From contig CAMDAN010000031.1 in assembly GCA_945888535.1 (NCBI GenBank), positions 1-23,235 of the forward strand: DNA of 23,235 nucleotides. The letters are read 5' to 3'. Position 1 is the first letter of the stretch, and every line of letters begins with the position of its first letter. Made by a program: the position numbers and the translations under genes. The notes beneath the pieces are model-generated. The model searched no databases. It was not told where the DNA came from and saw nothing but the letters and a program-made list of their open reading frames with translations. This stretch comes from Bordetella parapertussis (GTDB lineage Bacteria; Pseudomonadota; Gammaproteobacteria; Burkholderiales; Burkholderiaceae_C). Below, one piece after another: positions 1 to 7,262 of the stretch.

Positions 1-497
1 GCGCCGTCCACGCCCAGCGCTAAACCAGACACCACCGTAAGTCCCGACTGCGCCAGCGTTTTTGCAAACTGATGGGCGTTGGTTGCGCCTTGGGGCGTGG
101 GGTTGCGGCTTCCAACGACCGCGATACATGGCGCTGTGTTCCAAACAACGGACTCCCAAACGCTGGGTGCGCCAATGGCGTAAAGCAACACGGGCGGATC
201 TTCAATGTTGAGCAGGGCTTGCGGGTAGGCCGCATCGCCCAACGTCAAAATCCGCCGCCGCTCTGGGTCGGCTTGAAGCCATTCCCACGTGGTTTCAAGC
301 GTTAACGCTAAGCCCTCCGGTATGCGGGATAAAGCCTTAGCCTGGCGCTCCGTAACGACCTCGCGCAATGCGCTTTCAGTTTGAGAAAAAAGGGACTGCG
401 GCAACCCAAACGCTGTTAAAAGGTGGCGTGCGGTGGTGTTGCCAACGCCTTCGGTGCGTTGCAAACGCAGCCAGTAGCGAAGTTCTTCGTGGTCCAT
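1..497 (-). CDS. dprA: DNA-processing protein DprA, 5' part only (cut by window edge)
   Basis: This is the N-terminal 165 residues of DprA (Smf), the cytoplasmic protein that binds incoming single-stranded DNA during natural transformation and loads RecA on it. Translation from the ATG at 495-497 gives a helix-hairpin-helix/SAM-like N-terminus (about residues 10-60, with EGVGNTTARHLL). The Rossmann-like DprA core then starts with YPQALLNIEDPPVLLY, VVGSRNPTPQG (128-137) and SGLALGVDGA at the very edge. The last two motifs are typical of the DprA DNA-binding fold. The gene follows the LysM-family gene on the same strand after a 34-bp gap, so the two are probably cotranscribed from the divergent region near 1417-1550. 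The C-terminal part, including any DML1-like winged-helix domain, lies outside the window. The family assignment is firm; whether this strain is transformable cannot be seen. Confidence 0.95.
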   Translation of the reverse strand, partial: MDHEELRYWLRLQRTEGVGNTTARHLLTAFGLPQSLFSQTESALREVVTERQAKALSRIPEGLALTLETTWEWLQADPERRRILTLGDAAYPQALLNIEDPPVLLYAIGAPSVWESVVWNTAPCIAVVGSRNPTPQGATNAHQFAKTLAQSGLTVVSGLALGVDG

Positions 498-531
498 AGT
501 TCGACTTATGAATAGAGGTAGATTCAGGAAC

Positions 532-1416
532 TCAGGGCGCTGTCAGGATGTCGCCAACCCGCACACTGTCTTCAATGTGAACGACTAGGGCGTATGACAC
601 TTTCGCAAACGGCAACAGCACCATTGCCAGCCCGTTGCGCTCGGGCGGAAGGGCGGCCCCATGGGCGCGTTTTTGAATGGCCATCACATGGCCGGCCTCA
701 ACCCCATCGGCGCTTCCTCGGTTGATTACCACCACTTGGTTTTGTGCGGCATGCGTCACCGCGCTGGCGTAAATTGACACTACATGGGCTGGCGTGGGAG
801 ATACAAACGCGTGGGGGATTAAATCGTTTTGAGTCATTGCAGTGGACGCGATCAACTGGTCGCCCACTCTAATTTCTTCTTGTGCGCTCAAAATTTCCAA
901 AGTGGCCGCCGCTTGATTTTCTCCTTCGCTTCTCACGAGCCGAGCGGTCCCTAAAAATTGCGCCTCGTAGCCTAAGACGGTTCCGTTATTCGGATCTTTT
1001 AAAGGGGTTGCGTGACGAAAAATATCAAACCGTTGCTCATGAAGCGGGTCCAGCGCCAACCGCGTACCCGAGAGACTGGTGGCATGCACACGGTCTCCGC
1101 GGCTCAGCAGGGTGCGTTTATCGGGCGCTGACACAATTTGGGCCGCAGCGTTCAATGCCTGCGCATCGATGACTTTGGGCGCAACCAAAAACGGCGCAAT
1201 GATTCGCGCTTCAAGGGCGACGGGTGGGGTAAGAGCCAGCGTTTCGATGCGAACTTCGGGGCTTAAACGCGCACTGGCGAGCGTGAAGTTTTCAGCTGAT
1301 TCCGTAGCCGATTCTGCAGCGAAAGCGCCCTGCGCCAAAACACAGGCCAATACGCAGGCCAAAGCATAGGCGAACAGAACGTCGGGCGCGAAAGCACCAA
1401 ATTGCGGTTTTGTCAT
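532..1416 (-). CDS. Secreted LysM-family protein lacking the LysM domain
   Basis: The product is a 294-residue exported protein matching the C-terminal body of the LysM peptidoglycan-binding proteins that commonly sit between dprA and def in Burkholderiales. It opens with an N-terminal hydrophobic stretch (FAYALACVLACVLAQGAFA, about residues 15-33) that looks like a signal peptide; a Cys in VLAC makes a lipoprotein conceivable. Homologous blocks follow: LSPEVRIETLAL (about 51-62), DKRTLLSRGDRVHA, ATPLKDPNNGTVLGYEAQFLG, EIRVGDQLIAS, HVVSIYASAV, NQVVVINRGSADGVEAGHVMAI, PPERNGLAMVLLPFAKVSYALV and SVRVGDIL. In family members I recall, a LysM repeat (GDTLWxI...NPHLIYPG) lies between the signal peptide and the first block; here only about 17 residues are left. 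A GGGATGG Shine-Dalgarno-like stretch precedes the ATG. The molecular role is unknown; cell-wall binding through LysM is not expected. Confidence 0.85.
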   Translation of the reverse strand: MTKPQFGAFAPDVLFAYALACVLACVLAQGAFAAESATESAENFTLASARLSPEVRIETLALTPPVALEARIIAPFLVAPKVIDAQALNAAAQIVSAPDKRTLLSRGDRVHATSLSGTRLALDPLHEQRFDIFRHATPLKDPNNGTVLGYEAQFLGTARLVRSEGENQAAATLEILSAQEEIRVGDQLIASTAMTQNDLIPHAFVSPTPAHVVSIYASAVTHAAQNQVVVINRGSADGVEAGHVMAIQKRAHGAALPPERNGLAMVLLPFAKVSYALVVHIEDSVRVGDILTAP

Positions 1417-1491
1417 AAATCCATCCCTGAATTTGTAAATATATCTTTTTACGCATTATTACCGGAAGTCCGCGTAAAAACCGGTGCTTTT

Positions 1492-1520
1492 TTGACACCC
1501 CAGAGATTTATTGCCTTAAA
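1492..1520 (+). promoter_or_regulatory. Candidate promoter of the def-fmt-azlCD unit
   Basis: A perfect TTGACA at 1492-1497 is followed after 17 bp by CTTAAA at 1515-1520, a weak match to the -10 consensus. It lies in the AT-rich stretch between the divergent LysM-family gene and def, 45 bp before the chosen def start. The -35 element is convincing and the -10 is not, so the exact start of transcription is uncertain. Confidence 0.45.
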
Positions 1521-1565
1521 AAAGCGAAAATACGACCCGCTGTCCGAAATATGTACGTACCTTCC

Positions 1566-2075
1566 ATGGCTTTACTTCCCATTCTTGTTTATCCCGACCC
1601 CCGATTGCACACGGTTGCCAAACCCGTGGCGGCGGTGGACTCCCGCATCGAGCGATTGGTCGATGACATGCTCGAGACCATGTACGAGGCCAAAGGGATT
1701 GGGCTGGCGGCTACGCAAGTGGATGTGCACCAGCGCGTGATCGTGATTGACACCTCAGAAGAGCGCAATACCCCTTTGGTGCTGATCAACCCCGCGTTGG
1801 TTTGGACCAGCCCAGAGACTCACCTGAACGAAGAGGGGTGTTTGTCTGTGCCAGGAATTTACGACGGTGTCGTGCGATTTGATGCAATCCACGTGCAGGC
1901 CCTGGATAAAAAAGGCCAAAGCCAAACCATCCAAGCGCAAGAATTGTTGGCGGTGTGTATTCAACACGAGATGGACCATTTGCTAGGCAAGGTTTTTGTG
2001 GAGTACCTCTCGCCCCTTAAGCGCAACCGGATTAAAACGAAAATGATCAAGGCCCAGCGCGAGGACGCGCGTTGA
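1566..2075 (+). CDS. def: Peptide deformylase
   Basis: Peptide deformylase removes the formyl group from the initiator methionine of new proteins in the cytoplasm, using a bound metal ion (usually Fe2+). The 169-residue product carries all three active-site motifs: KGIGLAATQ (43-51), EEGCLSVPG (89-97, metal-ligand Cys92) and QHEMDHLLG (133-141, metal ligands His134 and His138, catalytic Glu135). I chose the ATG at 1566 because [21 protein letters not shown] matches the usual N-terminus. An in-frame ATG at 1551 would add MYVPS, and neither start has a clear Shine-Dalgarno. The stop overlaps the fmt start by 4 bp (TTGA), so def and fmt are translationally coupled; they act at opposite ends of the formylation cycle. 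Confidence 0.97.
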   Translation: MALLPILVYPDPRLHTVAKPVAAVDSRIERLVDDMLETMYEAKGIGLAATQVDVHQRVIVIDTSEERNTPLVLINPALVWTSPETHLNEEGCLSVPGIYDGVVRFDAIHVQALDKKGQSQTIQAQELLAVCIQHEMDHLLGKVFVEYLSPLKRNRIKTKMIKAQREDAR

Positions 2076-3091
2076 ACCTGATTTTTGCAGGAACACCCGA
2101 ATTCGCCCGGATTGCGCTTGCGCAGTTACACGCGGCAGGCCACCGCATCGCCTTGGTCTTGACGCAGCCCGATCGGCCCGCAGGACGAGGTATGAAAATG
2201 CAGGCCTCACCCGTCAAGCAATTTGCCCTCGAAAACGCCATAGCGCTGGCCCAACCGCACAGCTTGCGCCGAGACGGACCCTACGCGGAAGAAGCCCAAG
2301 CGGCGCAACAAGCGATCTCCCATGCGATTACCCACGACGGAGCAACCGCCATGGTGGTCGCCGCCTACGGTTTGATCTTGCCCCAGTGGGTGTTGGATAC
2401 CATGGCCGGCCCGGGGATGTGGGGTTGCCTAAATATCCATGGCTCGGTGTTGCCACGCTGGCGTGGTGCCGCGCCAATCCACCGGGCCATTGAGGCCGGC
2501 GACAGCCACAGCGGCGTGACGATCATGCAAATGGATGCCGGCCTAGACACCGGCGCCATGCTCGCTCAAGAAAATATCGCCATCTCTACAACCGACACTA
2601 CCTCGAGTTTGCATGACCGCATCGCAACATTGGGCGCACACATGATGGCGCAAGCCTTGGCACAACCTGAGGCACTGAGTGCGACAGCGCAACCGCTAGA
2701 AGGCATCACGTACGCGCACAAAATTGAAAAATCCGAAGCGGCGATTCAATGGCATCAAGATGCAGCGCAAATCGCTCGCCAAGTTCGTGCCTTCGATCCC
2801 TTTCCTGTTGCCCAGACAAATTTTCAAGGTGAGACATTCAAAGTGTGGGCGGCGCAGGAGTTGTCATCGACCGAAATTACGGAGTTGACTTCTTTGGTCG
2901 GCTCTGCCAATGCATCGGCGGGCCAAGTCATTGCAGCTAACGAGAAAGGCATTGTGGTGGCCTGCGGTCACGGCATGCTGCGGCTGACGCAACTCCAACG
3001 CCCGGGAAGTAAGCGCATGCTGGCGGCTGATTTTTTGCGTGGATGTGCTGTCGCTGTGGGAAGCCACTTTTCCTTAGGAAAAACAAACTGA
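2072..3091 (+). CDS. fmt: Methionyl-tRNA formyltransferase
   Basis: This cytoplasmic enzyme formylates Met-tRNAfMet with 10-formyltetrahydrofolate, making the bacterial initiator tRNA. The 339-residue length is near the family norm. Visible motifs are the N-terminal [10 protein letters not shown], the loop around [16 protein letters not shown], the catalytic block [16 protein letters not shown] (Asn121, His123) and [10 protein letters not shown] (Asp159), which match Asn106, His108 and Asp144 of the E. coli enzyme. The C-terminal OB-fold-like tRNA-binding domain starts near residue 210 ([13 protein letters not shown]). NIHGS replaces the commoner NIHAS, a mild change beside the active site. 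Initiation at TTG (2072-2074), overlapping the def stop, is the only start that gives the normal N-terminus. The stop shares one base with the azlC start. Confidence 0.97.
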   Translation: MNLIFAGTPEFARIALAQLHAAGHRIALVLTQPDRPAGRGMKMQASPVKQFALENAIALAQPHSLRRDGPYAEEAQAAQQAISHAITHDGATAMVVAAYGLILPQWVLDTMAGPGMWGCLNIHGSVLPRWRGAAPIHRAIEAGDSHSGVTIMQMDAGLDTGAMLAQENIAISTTDTTSSLHDRIATLGAHMMAQALAQPEALSATAQPLEGITYAHKIEKSEAAIQWHQDAAQIARQVRAFDPFPVAQTNFQGETFKVWAAQELSSTEITELTSLVGSANASAGQVIAANEKGIVVACGHGMLRLTQLQRPGSKRMLAADFLRGCAVAVGSHFSLGKTN

Positions 3092-3828
3092 TGTTCCCTT
3101 TGTCTGCCAACTGGCGTCGCCCTGAATTTCGCCAAGGATTTTTCGACATGCTGAGTGTCGCTCCTGGTATTGCAGCCTGGGGTTTGATGACAGGCGTGGC
3201 CATGGTTAAGTCGGGCATGACGACTTTAGAGGCCTTGGCTATGAGTCTGTTGGTGTTTGCCGGAAGCTCACAATTGGCGGCTATTCCTTTGTTGCTGGCG
3301 GGTGCGCCGATGTGGATTATTTTGGCGACTGCGTTTTGCGTGAACTTGCGCTTTGTGGTCTTTAGCGCCCACATGCGACCCTTCTTGATGCACCTGCCGC
3401 GCTGGCAGCGTTTGGTGATGGGCTACTTCACAGCAGACCTGACTTACGTTTTGTTTGTGAAGCGTTTTGCCAAGCCTGCAGAGGACGAAGAAGGCCGTGC
3501 TGCCCAAATGGCGTACTTAGCAGGCAATGGAGGAATCAACTGGTTTAGCTGGGTCAGCTTCAGTGTTTTAGGGGTGGTCTTGGCAAACTTTATTCCCACT
3601 GCGTGGGGCCTGGGGTTTGCAGGCGTTTTGGCGTTAACCGGCATCTTGTGTTCGTTGGCCACGAGCCGCCTGCGCTGGGTGTCGGCGGGCGTGGCGGGAA
3701 CCGCCGCAGTCGCAGCCTTTGCCTTGCCGTTGAAACTTAATATTTTGGTGGCCATTGCAGCCGCAGTGGCGCTGTGCTTGCTTTTGGAAAAACTCCCCAG
3801 CCAAGCACCCGAGGTGGAGACGCCATGA
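3091..3828 (+). CDS. azlC: AzlC family branched-chain amino acid export subunit
   Basis: This is a 245-residue polytopic inner-membrane protein of the AzlC family, the large subunit of two-component AzlCD/YgaZH exporters for branched-chain amino acids. Evidence is the start FRQGFFDMLSVAPGIAAWGLMTG, the family signature LLVFAGSSQLAAIPLL in the second hydrophobic region, then FCVNLRFVVFSAHMRP and FTADLTYVLFVKRF, and several hydrophobic segments to the C-terminus. The start at 3091 shares its A with the fmt stop and is preceded by TAGGAA about 10 nt upstream, a usable ribosome-binding site inside fmt. The stop overlaps the azlD start by 4 bp (ATGA). Substrate is inferred from the family only; some AzlC members may carry other amino acids. 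Confidence 0.9.
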   Translation: MFPLSANWRRPEFRQGFFDMLSVAPGIAAWGLMTGVAMVKSGMTTLEALAMSLLVFAGSSQLAAIPLLLAGAPMWIILATAFCVNLRFVVFSAHMRPFLMHLPRWQRLVMGYFTADLTYVLFVKRFAKPAEDEEGRAAQMAYLAGNGGINWFSWVSFSVLGVVLANFIPTAWGLGFAGVLALTGILCSLATSRLRWVSAGVAGTAAVAAFALPLKLNILVAIAAAVALCLLLEKLPSQAPEVETP

Positions 3829-4199
3829 TGGAATTTTTCAACTCGGGCTTAAGTGCCTATGCCGATACCAACACCTTGTGGACGATATTTTGGATGGCGG
3901 TGATTACTGTGATTTCGCGCTCATTTTTCTTTATCTCCGAAACACCCTGGACCTTACCCGCTTGGGCGCAACGGGGTTTGCAATACGCGCCTATCGCTGC
4001 GCTGTCTGCTGTGGTGATTCCTGAAGTAGTGATGACCCAAGGCTTGTTCATTCATACGCTGATGGATGCGCGGCTTTATGGTTTTGTGGGTGGCGCGGTT
4101 TATTTTTTCTGGCGTAAAGGCGCGGGCCAAGCCGTTCTAGGCACCATCATCTCTGGCATGGCGGTCTACCTGCCTTTGCATATTGGCTTGGGTTGGTAA
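3825..4199 (+). CDS. azlD: AzlD family small subunit of amino acid exporter
   Basis: This is a 124-residue membrane protein with about four hydrophobic segments, the usual size and position for AzlD (YgaH), the small partner of AzlC. Features include the first segment [19 protein letters not shown], the Pro-containing [23 protein letters not shown] block that recurs in AzlD proteins, and the closing segment [19 protein letters not shown]. Two adjacent ATG codons occur at 3825 and 3828; the first overlaps the azlC stop and is taken as start because coupled overlap is the rule in this operon. The protein should form a complex with AzlC in the cytoplasmic membrane. Only 34 bp separate it from pgk, so read-through into pgk is likely. 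Confidence 0.88.
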   Translation: MMEFFNSGLSAYADTNTLWTIFWMAVITVISRSFFFISETPWTLPAWAQRGLQYAPIAALSAVVIPEVVMTQGLFIHTLMDARLYGFVGGAVYFFWRKGAGQAVLGTIISGMAVYLPLHIGLGW

Positions 4200-4233
4200 A
4201 TTAGTTTTTTCATTTTTCAATATTCACATCGCT

Positions 4234-5427
4234 ATGAACTTCCTTCGTTTTTCTGATCTTTGTGCCCAAGGCAAAGTCACTGGCCAACGTGTGTTTATTC
4301 GTGCCGATCTCAATGTGCCGCAAGACGCCAACGGAGCGATCACGGAAGACACCCGCGTGCGTGCCAGCGTTCCGTGTATCCAAATGGCTTTAGACGCGGG
4401 CGCCGCCGTGATGGTGACTTCCCACTTGGGTCGGCCCACCGAAGGGACTTTTAAACCTGCGGACACCTTGGCTCCGGTGGCAGCGCGCTTGAGCGCGTTG
4501 CTTGGGAGCGAAGTGAAGTTGGTCTCGCAATGGCTTGACGGTGTGGCGGTTGCGCCCGGTCAGGTCGTGCTGCTCGAGAACTGCCGGGTGAATGTGGGGG
4601 AGAAGAAAAACGACGAAGCCTTGTCGCGAAAAATGGCGGGGCTGTGCGATATTTTTGTGCACGATGCGTTTGGCACTGCGCACCGCGCTGAGGCTAGCAC
4701 CTACGGCATTGCACAGTTCGCAAAAACAGCCTGCGCTGGCCCGTTGTTGGCTGCGGAGATGGATGCGATTGCAAAAGCCCTGTTGGCACCCAAGCGGCCG
4801 CTGGTAGCCATTGTGGCGGGCTCTAAGGTGTCAACCAAGCTCACTATTTTGCAAAGCCTGGCCGCCAATGTAGACCAACTCATTGTGGGCGGCGGCATTG
4901 CCAATACCTTCATGTTGGCCGCTGGGCTCAATATCGGAAAGAGCCTGGCAGAACCTGATTTGTTAGACCAAGCCAAAGCCGTGATTGCTGCAATGCAGGC
5001 CCGCGGCGCTGCCGTTCCCATTCCGACCGATGTAGTGACAGCAAAAACATTTGCGCCGGATGCCGTGGCCAGTGTGAAAGCGGCAAGCGATGTGGCGGAC
5101 GATGATTTGATTTTGGACATCGGCCCCCAAACGGCGCAACGCTTGGCGGCTCAACTCAAGCAAGCGGGCACCATTGTCTGGAACGGCCCGGTGGGGGTGT
5201 TTGAGTTTGCTACGTTTGAAAATGGCACGAAAGTGATTGCCCAGGCGATTGCCGAGTCCAGCGCCTTTAGCATTGCCGGTGGCGGAGATACGCTTGCAGC
5301 CATTGCGAAATATGGCATCGAGTCGAAAATAGGTTATATCTCCACGGGTGGCGGTGCATTTTTAGAAGTCTTGGAAGGTAAAACCCTTCCCGCTTTTGAG
5401 GTTTTGACGCGCCGGGCTCTCGGGTAA
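4234..5427 (+). CDS. pgk: Phosphoglycerate kinase
   Basis: Phosphoglycerate kinase interconverts 1,3-bisphosphoglycerate plus ADP and 3-phosphoglycerate plus ATP in glycolysis and gluconeogenesis. The 397-residue product is full length. Visible motifs are [12 protein letters not shown] near the N-terminus (substrate binding), [34 protein letters not shown], the hinge-region [23 protein letters not shown] and the nucleotide-binding [10 protein letters not shown] near the C-terminus. The ATG at 4234 is chosen because MNFLRFSDL is the usual beginning; upstream sequence is AT-rich (4200-4233) with no clear Shine-Dalgarno. The common neighbours gap and pyk are absent here. No U-tract terminator follows the stop. 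Confidence 0.98.
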   Translation: MNFLRFSDLCAQGKVTGQRVFIRADLNVPQDANGAITEDTRVRASVPCIQMALDAGAAVMVTSHLGRPTEGTFKPADTLAPVAARLSALLGSEVKLVSQWLDGVAVAPGQVVLLENCRVNVGEKKNDEALSRKMAGLCDIFVHDAFGTAHRAEASTYGIAQFAKTACAGPLLAAEMDAIAKALLAPKRPLVAIVAGSKVSTKLTILQSLAANVDQLIVGGGIANTFMLAAGLNIGKSLAEPDLLDQAKAVIAAMQARGAAVPIPTDVVTAKTFAPDAVASVKAASDVADDDLILDIGPQTAQRLAAQLKQAGTIVWNGPVGVFEFATFENGTKVIAQAIAESSAFSIAGGGDTLAAIAKYGIESKIGYISTGGGAFLEVLEGKTLPAFEVLTRRALG

Positions 5428-5459
5428 TTCCAACCCGTTGCCGAGTGACGCCCAAGGGT

Positions 5460-5475
5460 ATTGATTTGAATCAAT
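5460..5475. promoter_or_regulatory. Perfect FNR/ANR-type box upstream of the HiPIP gene
   Basis: TTGAT-TTGA-ATCAA at 5461-5474 matches the FNR/ANR/CRP-family consensus TTGAT-N4-ATCAA exactly and extends to a 16-bp dyad at 5460-5475. It lies about 85 bp before the HiPIP start codon. AT-rich -10-like sequence (GATAATAAT) runs from 5494 to 5502, so the box centre (5467.5) sits 26-30 bp before the -10, close to the class II activator geometry (centre near -41.5). Regulation by an FNR-type protein is inference from this match. Confidence 0.7.
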
Positions 5476-5493
5476 CCCAAGCCCTAGGCAAGC

Positions 5494-5502
5494 GATAATA
5501 AT
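5494..5502 (+). promoter_or_regulatory. Candidate -10 element of the HiPIP promoter
   Basis: GATAATAAT contains several overlapping hexamers that resemble TATAAT, the best being GATAAT at 5494-5499. No good -35 exists at the right distance; the FNR box occupies that place, as expected for an activator-dependent promoter. The leader would then be about 45-50 nt, ending in a TGGAAAAAAT stretch before the ATG at 5555. Confidence 0.5.
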
Positions 5503-5554
5503 TGCCGCTGCGCAGCTATGGTGCTGCTGGCTTTACTTCATTGGAAAAAATACC

Positions 5555-5860
5555 ATGTCAAATCGTCGTGAATTCGTAGCGCAACTGGGTTTAGGTGCAA
5601 GTACTTTACTTGCGGGTTCCGTATTTGCTGCGCCGCCCATGCTGGCCGAGACAGATCCCGCCGCTGTAGGCTTGGGTTACAAAGCCGATGCCAGCAAGGT
5701 TGACAAAGTCAAGTTCCCTAAATTTGCGGCCGGTCAAAACTGCATCACCTGTGCTTTGTACCAAGCCAAGGCTGGCGACGCAGCAGGTGGCTGCCCCTTG
5801 TTTGCGGGCAAACAAGTCGCTGGCAAAGGCTGGTGCAGCGCCTACGCTAAAAAAGCGTAA
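5555..5860 (+). CDS. High-potential iron-sulfur protein (HiPIP), Tat-exported
   Basis: The product is a 101-residue periplasmic electron carrier with one [4Fe-4S] cluster. In some betaproteobacteria HiPIP donates electrons to the photosynthetic reaction centre or to terminal oxidases. An N-terminal Tat-type signal is visible (NRREFVAQLGLGASTLLAGS, residues 3-22), with cleavage likely near FAA-PP (residues 24-28); folded export fits a cofactor protein. The four cluster cysteines are Cys63 and Cys66 (NCITCALY), Cys80 (GGCPLF) and Cys94 (GWCSAY), in the family spacing. Tyr42 in LGYKADASKVD corresponds to the conserved buried tyrosine. It appears to be a one-gene unit behind its own promoter with a perfect FNR box. 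The electron donor and acceptor are not encoded nearby. Confidence 0.95.
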   Translation: MSNRREFVAQLGLGASTLLAGSVFAAPPMLAETDPAAVGLGYKADASKVDKVKFPKFAAGQNCITCALYQAKAGDAAGGCPLFAGKQVAGKGWCSAYAKKA

Positions 5861-5910
5861 TGGCACTTGGCTGGCGTCGCTAGAAACGACGTTCCAGCAG
5901 GTTCAGCAAC

Positions 5911-5978
5911 TCGGGGCAAAATCGGGGGTGTGAATCCTGAATTTTTCAGGAGTCGCGCCTCATTGATTGTTGCCCCGA
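5911..5978 (+). promoter_or_regulatory. Potential structured leader of the rhlE mRNA
   Basis: The 118-bp gap between the HiPIP gene and rhlE holds two nested inverted repeats. An outer perfect 9-bp stem pairs TCGGGGCAA (5911-5919) with TTGCCCCGA (5970-5978), which ends on the base before the rhlE ATG. Inside it is a 7-bp hairpin, TCCTGAA-TTT-TTCAGGA (5935-5951), whose 3' arm contains the only SD-like AGGAG (5948-5952). There is no U-run, so this is not an intrinsic terminator. If transcribed, the fold would hide the start region. Confidence 0.45.
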
Positions 5979-7262
5979 ATGCCTTTTTCTCTTCTTGGTT
6001 TGTCTCCCGCCTTGTGCGCTGCCGCCCGTGCTGCAGGCTTTAAGGAGCCCACCCCGGTTCAAACCCAAGCCATTGCCGCTGTGCTCCAAGGCCAAGACGT
6101 TTTGGCCTGTGCCCAAACGGGCTCAGGTAAAACGGCGGCGTTTGCTTTGCCGCTTTTGCAGCGTGCTTTGGAAGATGCCCTAGCAGGTCGAACTGCCTCA
6201 GGCGAGCGCAGAGCCCATACGTTGGTCGTGGTCCCGACCCGCGAACTGGCTGTTCAGGTAGGTGAGGTTTTCAAAGGGCTCGCGCAGTCTTTGCCGCAGC
6301 CTCTCAAAATCACGGTGGTTTTTGGTGGGGTGTCGATCAACCCGCAAATGATGGGCTTGCGCCGGGGAACCGATATCGTGGTGGCTACTCCGGGAAGGCT
6401 ATTGGACTTAGTTGACCATAACGCTTTGGCCTTAGGCGCAGTCCGGACCCTGGTATTAGACGAAGCCGACCGCATGCTTGACGCCGGTTTTAGCGAAGAG
6501 CTGCAACGCGTAGTGGCAATGCTGCCCTCTAAGCGCCAAAACCTATTTTTCTCCGCCACCTTCGCGCCGTCAGTCAATGCGCTAGCGCAGAGCCTGTTGC
6601 ACACGCCGTTGCGCATTGATGTGCTGCCCCAGGCAGGCTCAGCCCCAGACATCACCCAACGCGCTATTGCGGTCGATCCGCGCGTACGAACCCAGCTTTT
6701 GCGGCATTTGTTGCAGCACTCAGGCTGGAGCCGCGCTTTGGTGTTTGTCGCAACGAAATATTCTGCAGAAATTGTGGCAGACAAACTGCGTAAAGCGGGT
6801 ATCGACGCGGAGCCCTTGCACGGCCAACTCAGCCAAGGCAAGCGGACCCAGGTCTTGGATGATTTCAAGGCCTCGCGGATTCGCGTGGTGGTTGCGACCG
6901 ATTTGGCAGCGCGGGGGATCGACGTGGTGCAACTGCCCGTGGTGGTTAACTATGACTTGCCGCGATCCGCCGATGATTACACCCACCGCATTGGCCGCAC
7001 CGGGCGATCCGGCGAAGCGGGTTTGGCGGTGAGCTTGGTCAGCGCCGACACCCAAGCGCATTGGCGTTTGATTGAAAAGCGCCAAAGTTTGGATGTGGCT
7101 TTGGAAACGGTGGAGGGTTTTGAGCCGACCTTGATTGCCATTTCGACCGCAACATCAACTACAACAGACATGAGTGGCAACGGCGGCGTCAAAGGCAAGC
7201 GCCCGAGTAAAAAAGACAAGCTTCGCGCTGCAGCCCACGCGGCAGCTTTGCCCCGTGCCTAA
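5979..7262 (+). CDS. rhlE: DEAD-box ATP-dependent RNA helicase, RhlE type
   Basis: This is a 427-residue superfamily 2 RNA helicase that remodels RNA in ribosome assembly or mRNA decay. All motifs are present in order: Q motif GFKEPTPVQTQAI (20-32), motif I AQTGSGKT (45-52), Ia PTRELAVQ, Ib TPGRLLDL, II VLDEADRMLD (DEAD at 161-164), III SATF, IV ALVFVATK, V TDLAARGIDV and VI HRIGRTGR (336-343). A basic tail (KGKRPSKKDKLR) ends the protein, as in many RhlE proteins. The ATG at 5979 gives the standard MPFSLLGLSPAL start; an in-frame TTG at 5967 would add four residues. No good Shine-Dalgarno lies directly before either. The end overlaps the next gene by 8 bp. RhlE is preferred over other DEAD-box subfamilies by N-terminus and length. 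Confidence 0.95.
   Translation: MPFSLLGLSPALCAAARAAGFKEPTPVQTQAIAAVLQGQDVLACAQTGSGKTAAFALPLLQRALEDALAGRTASGERRAHTLVVVPTRELAVQVGEVFKGLAQSLPQPLKITVVFGGVSINPQMMGLRRGTDIVVATPGRLLDLVDHNALALGAVRTLVLDEADRMLDAGFSEELQRVVAMLPSKRQNLFFSATFAPSVNALAQSLLHTPLRIDVLPQAGSAPDITQRAIAVDPRVRTQLLRHLLQHSGWSRALVFVATKYSAEIVADKLRKAGIDAEPLHGQLSQGKRTQVLDDFKASRIRVVVATDLAARGIDVVQLPVVVNYDLPRSADDYTHRIGRTGRSGEAGLAVSLVSADTQAHWRLIEKRQSLDVALETVEGFEPTLIAISTATSTTTDMSGNGGVKGKRPSKKDKLRAAAHAAALPRA

Noticed and set aside
2937..3374. Minus-strand frame of 145 codons across the fmt-azlC junction.
   Set aside because: It overlaps two well-supported genes and has no domain-like or signal-like features.
5421..5445. Short inverted repeats just after pgk (CGGGT/ACCCG and CTCGG/CCGAG), possible terminator.
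   Set aside because: Stems are only 5 bp, compete with each other and are not followed by a T-run, so they do not support an intrinsic terminator.
5843..5859. TACGCT-AAAAA-AGCGTA dyad at the end of the HiPIP gene.
   Set aside because: It is explained by the C-terminal codons for Tyr-Ala-Lys-Lys-Ala and stop, has a weak AT-rich stem and no following T-run.
6254..6868. Long open frame (204 codons) on the minus strand opposite rhlE.
   Set aside because: It is antisense to a clearly conserved helicase in a GC-rich gene, has no recognisable domain, and is a codon-usage shadow.
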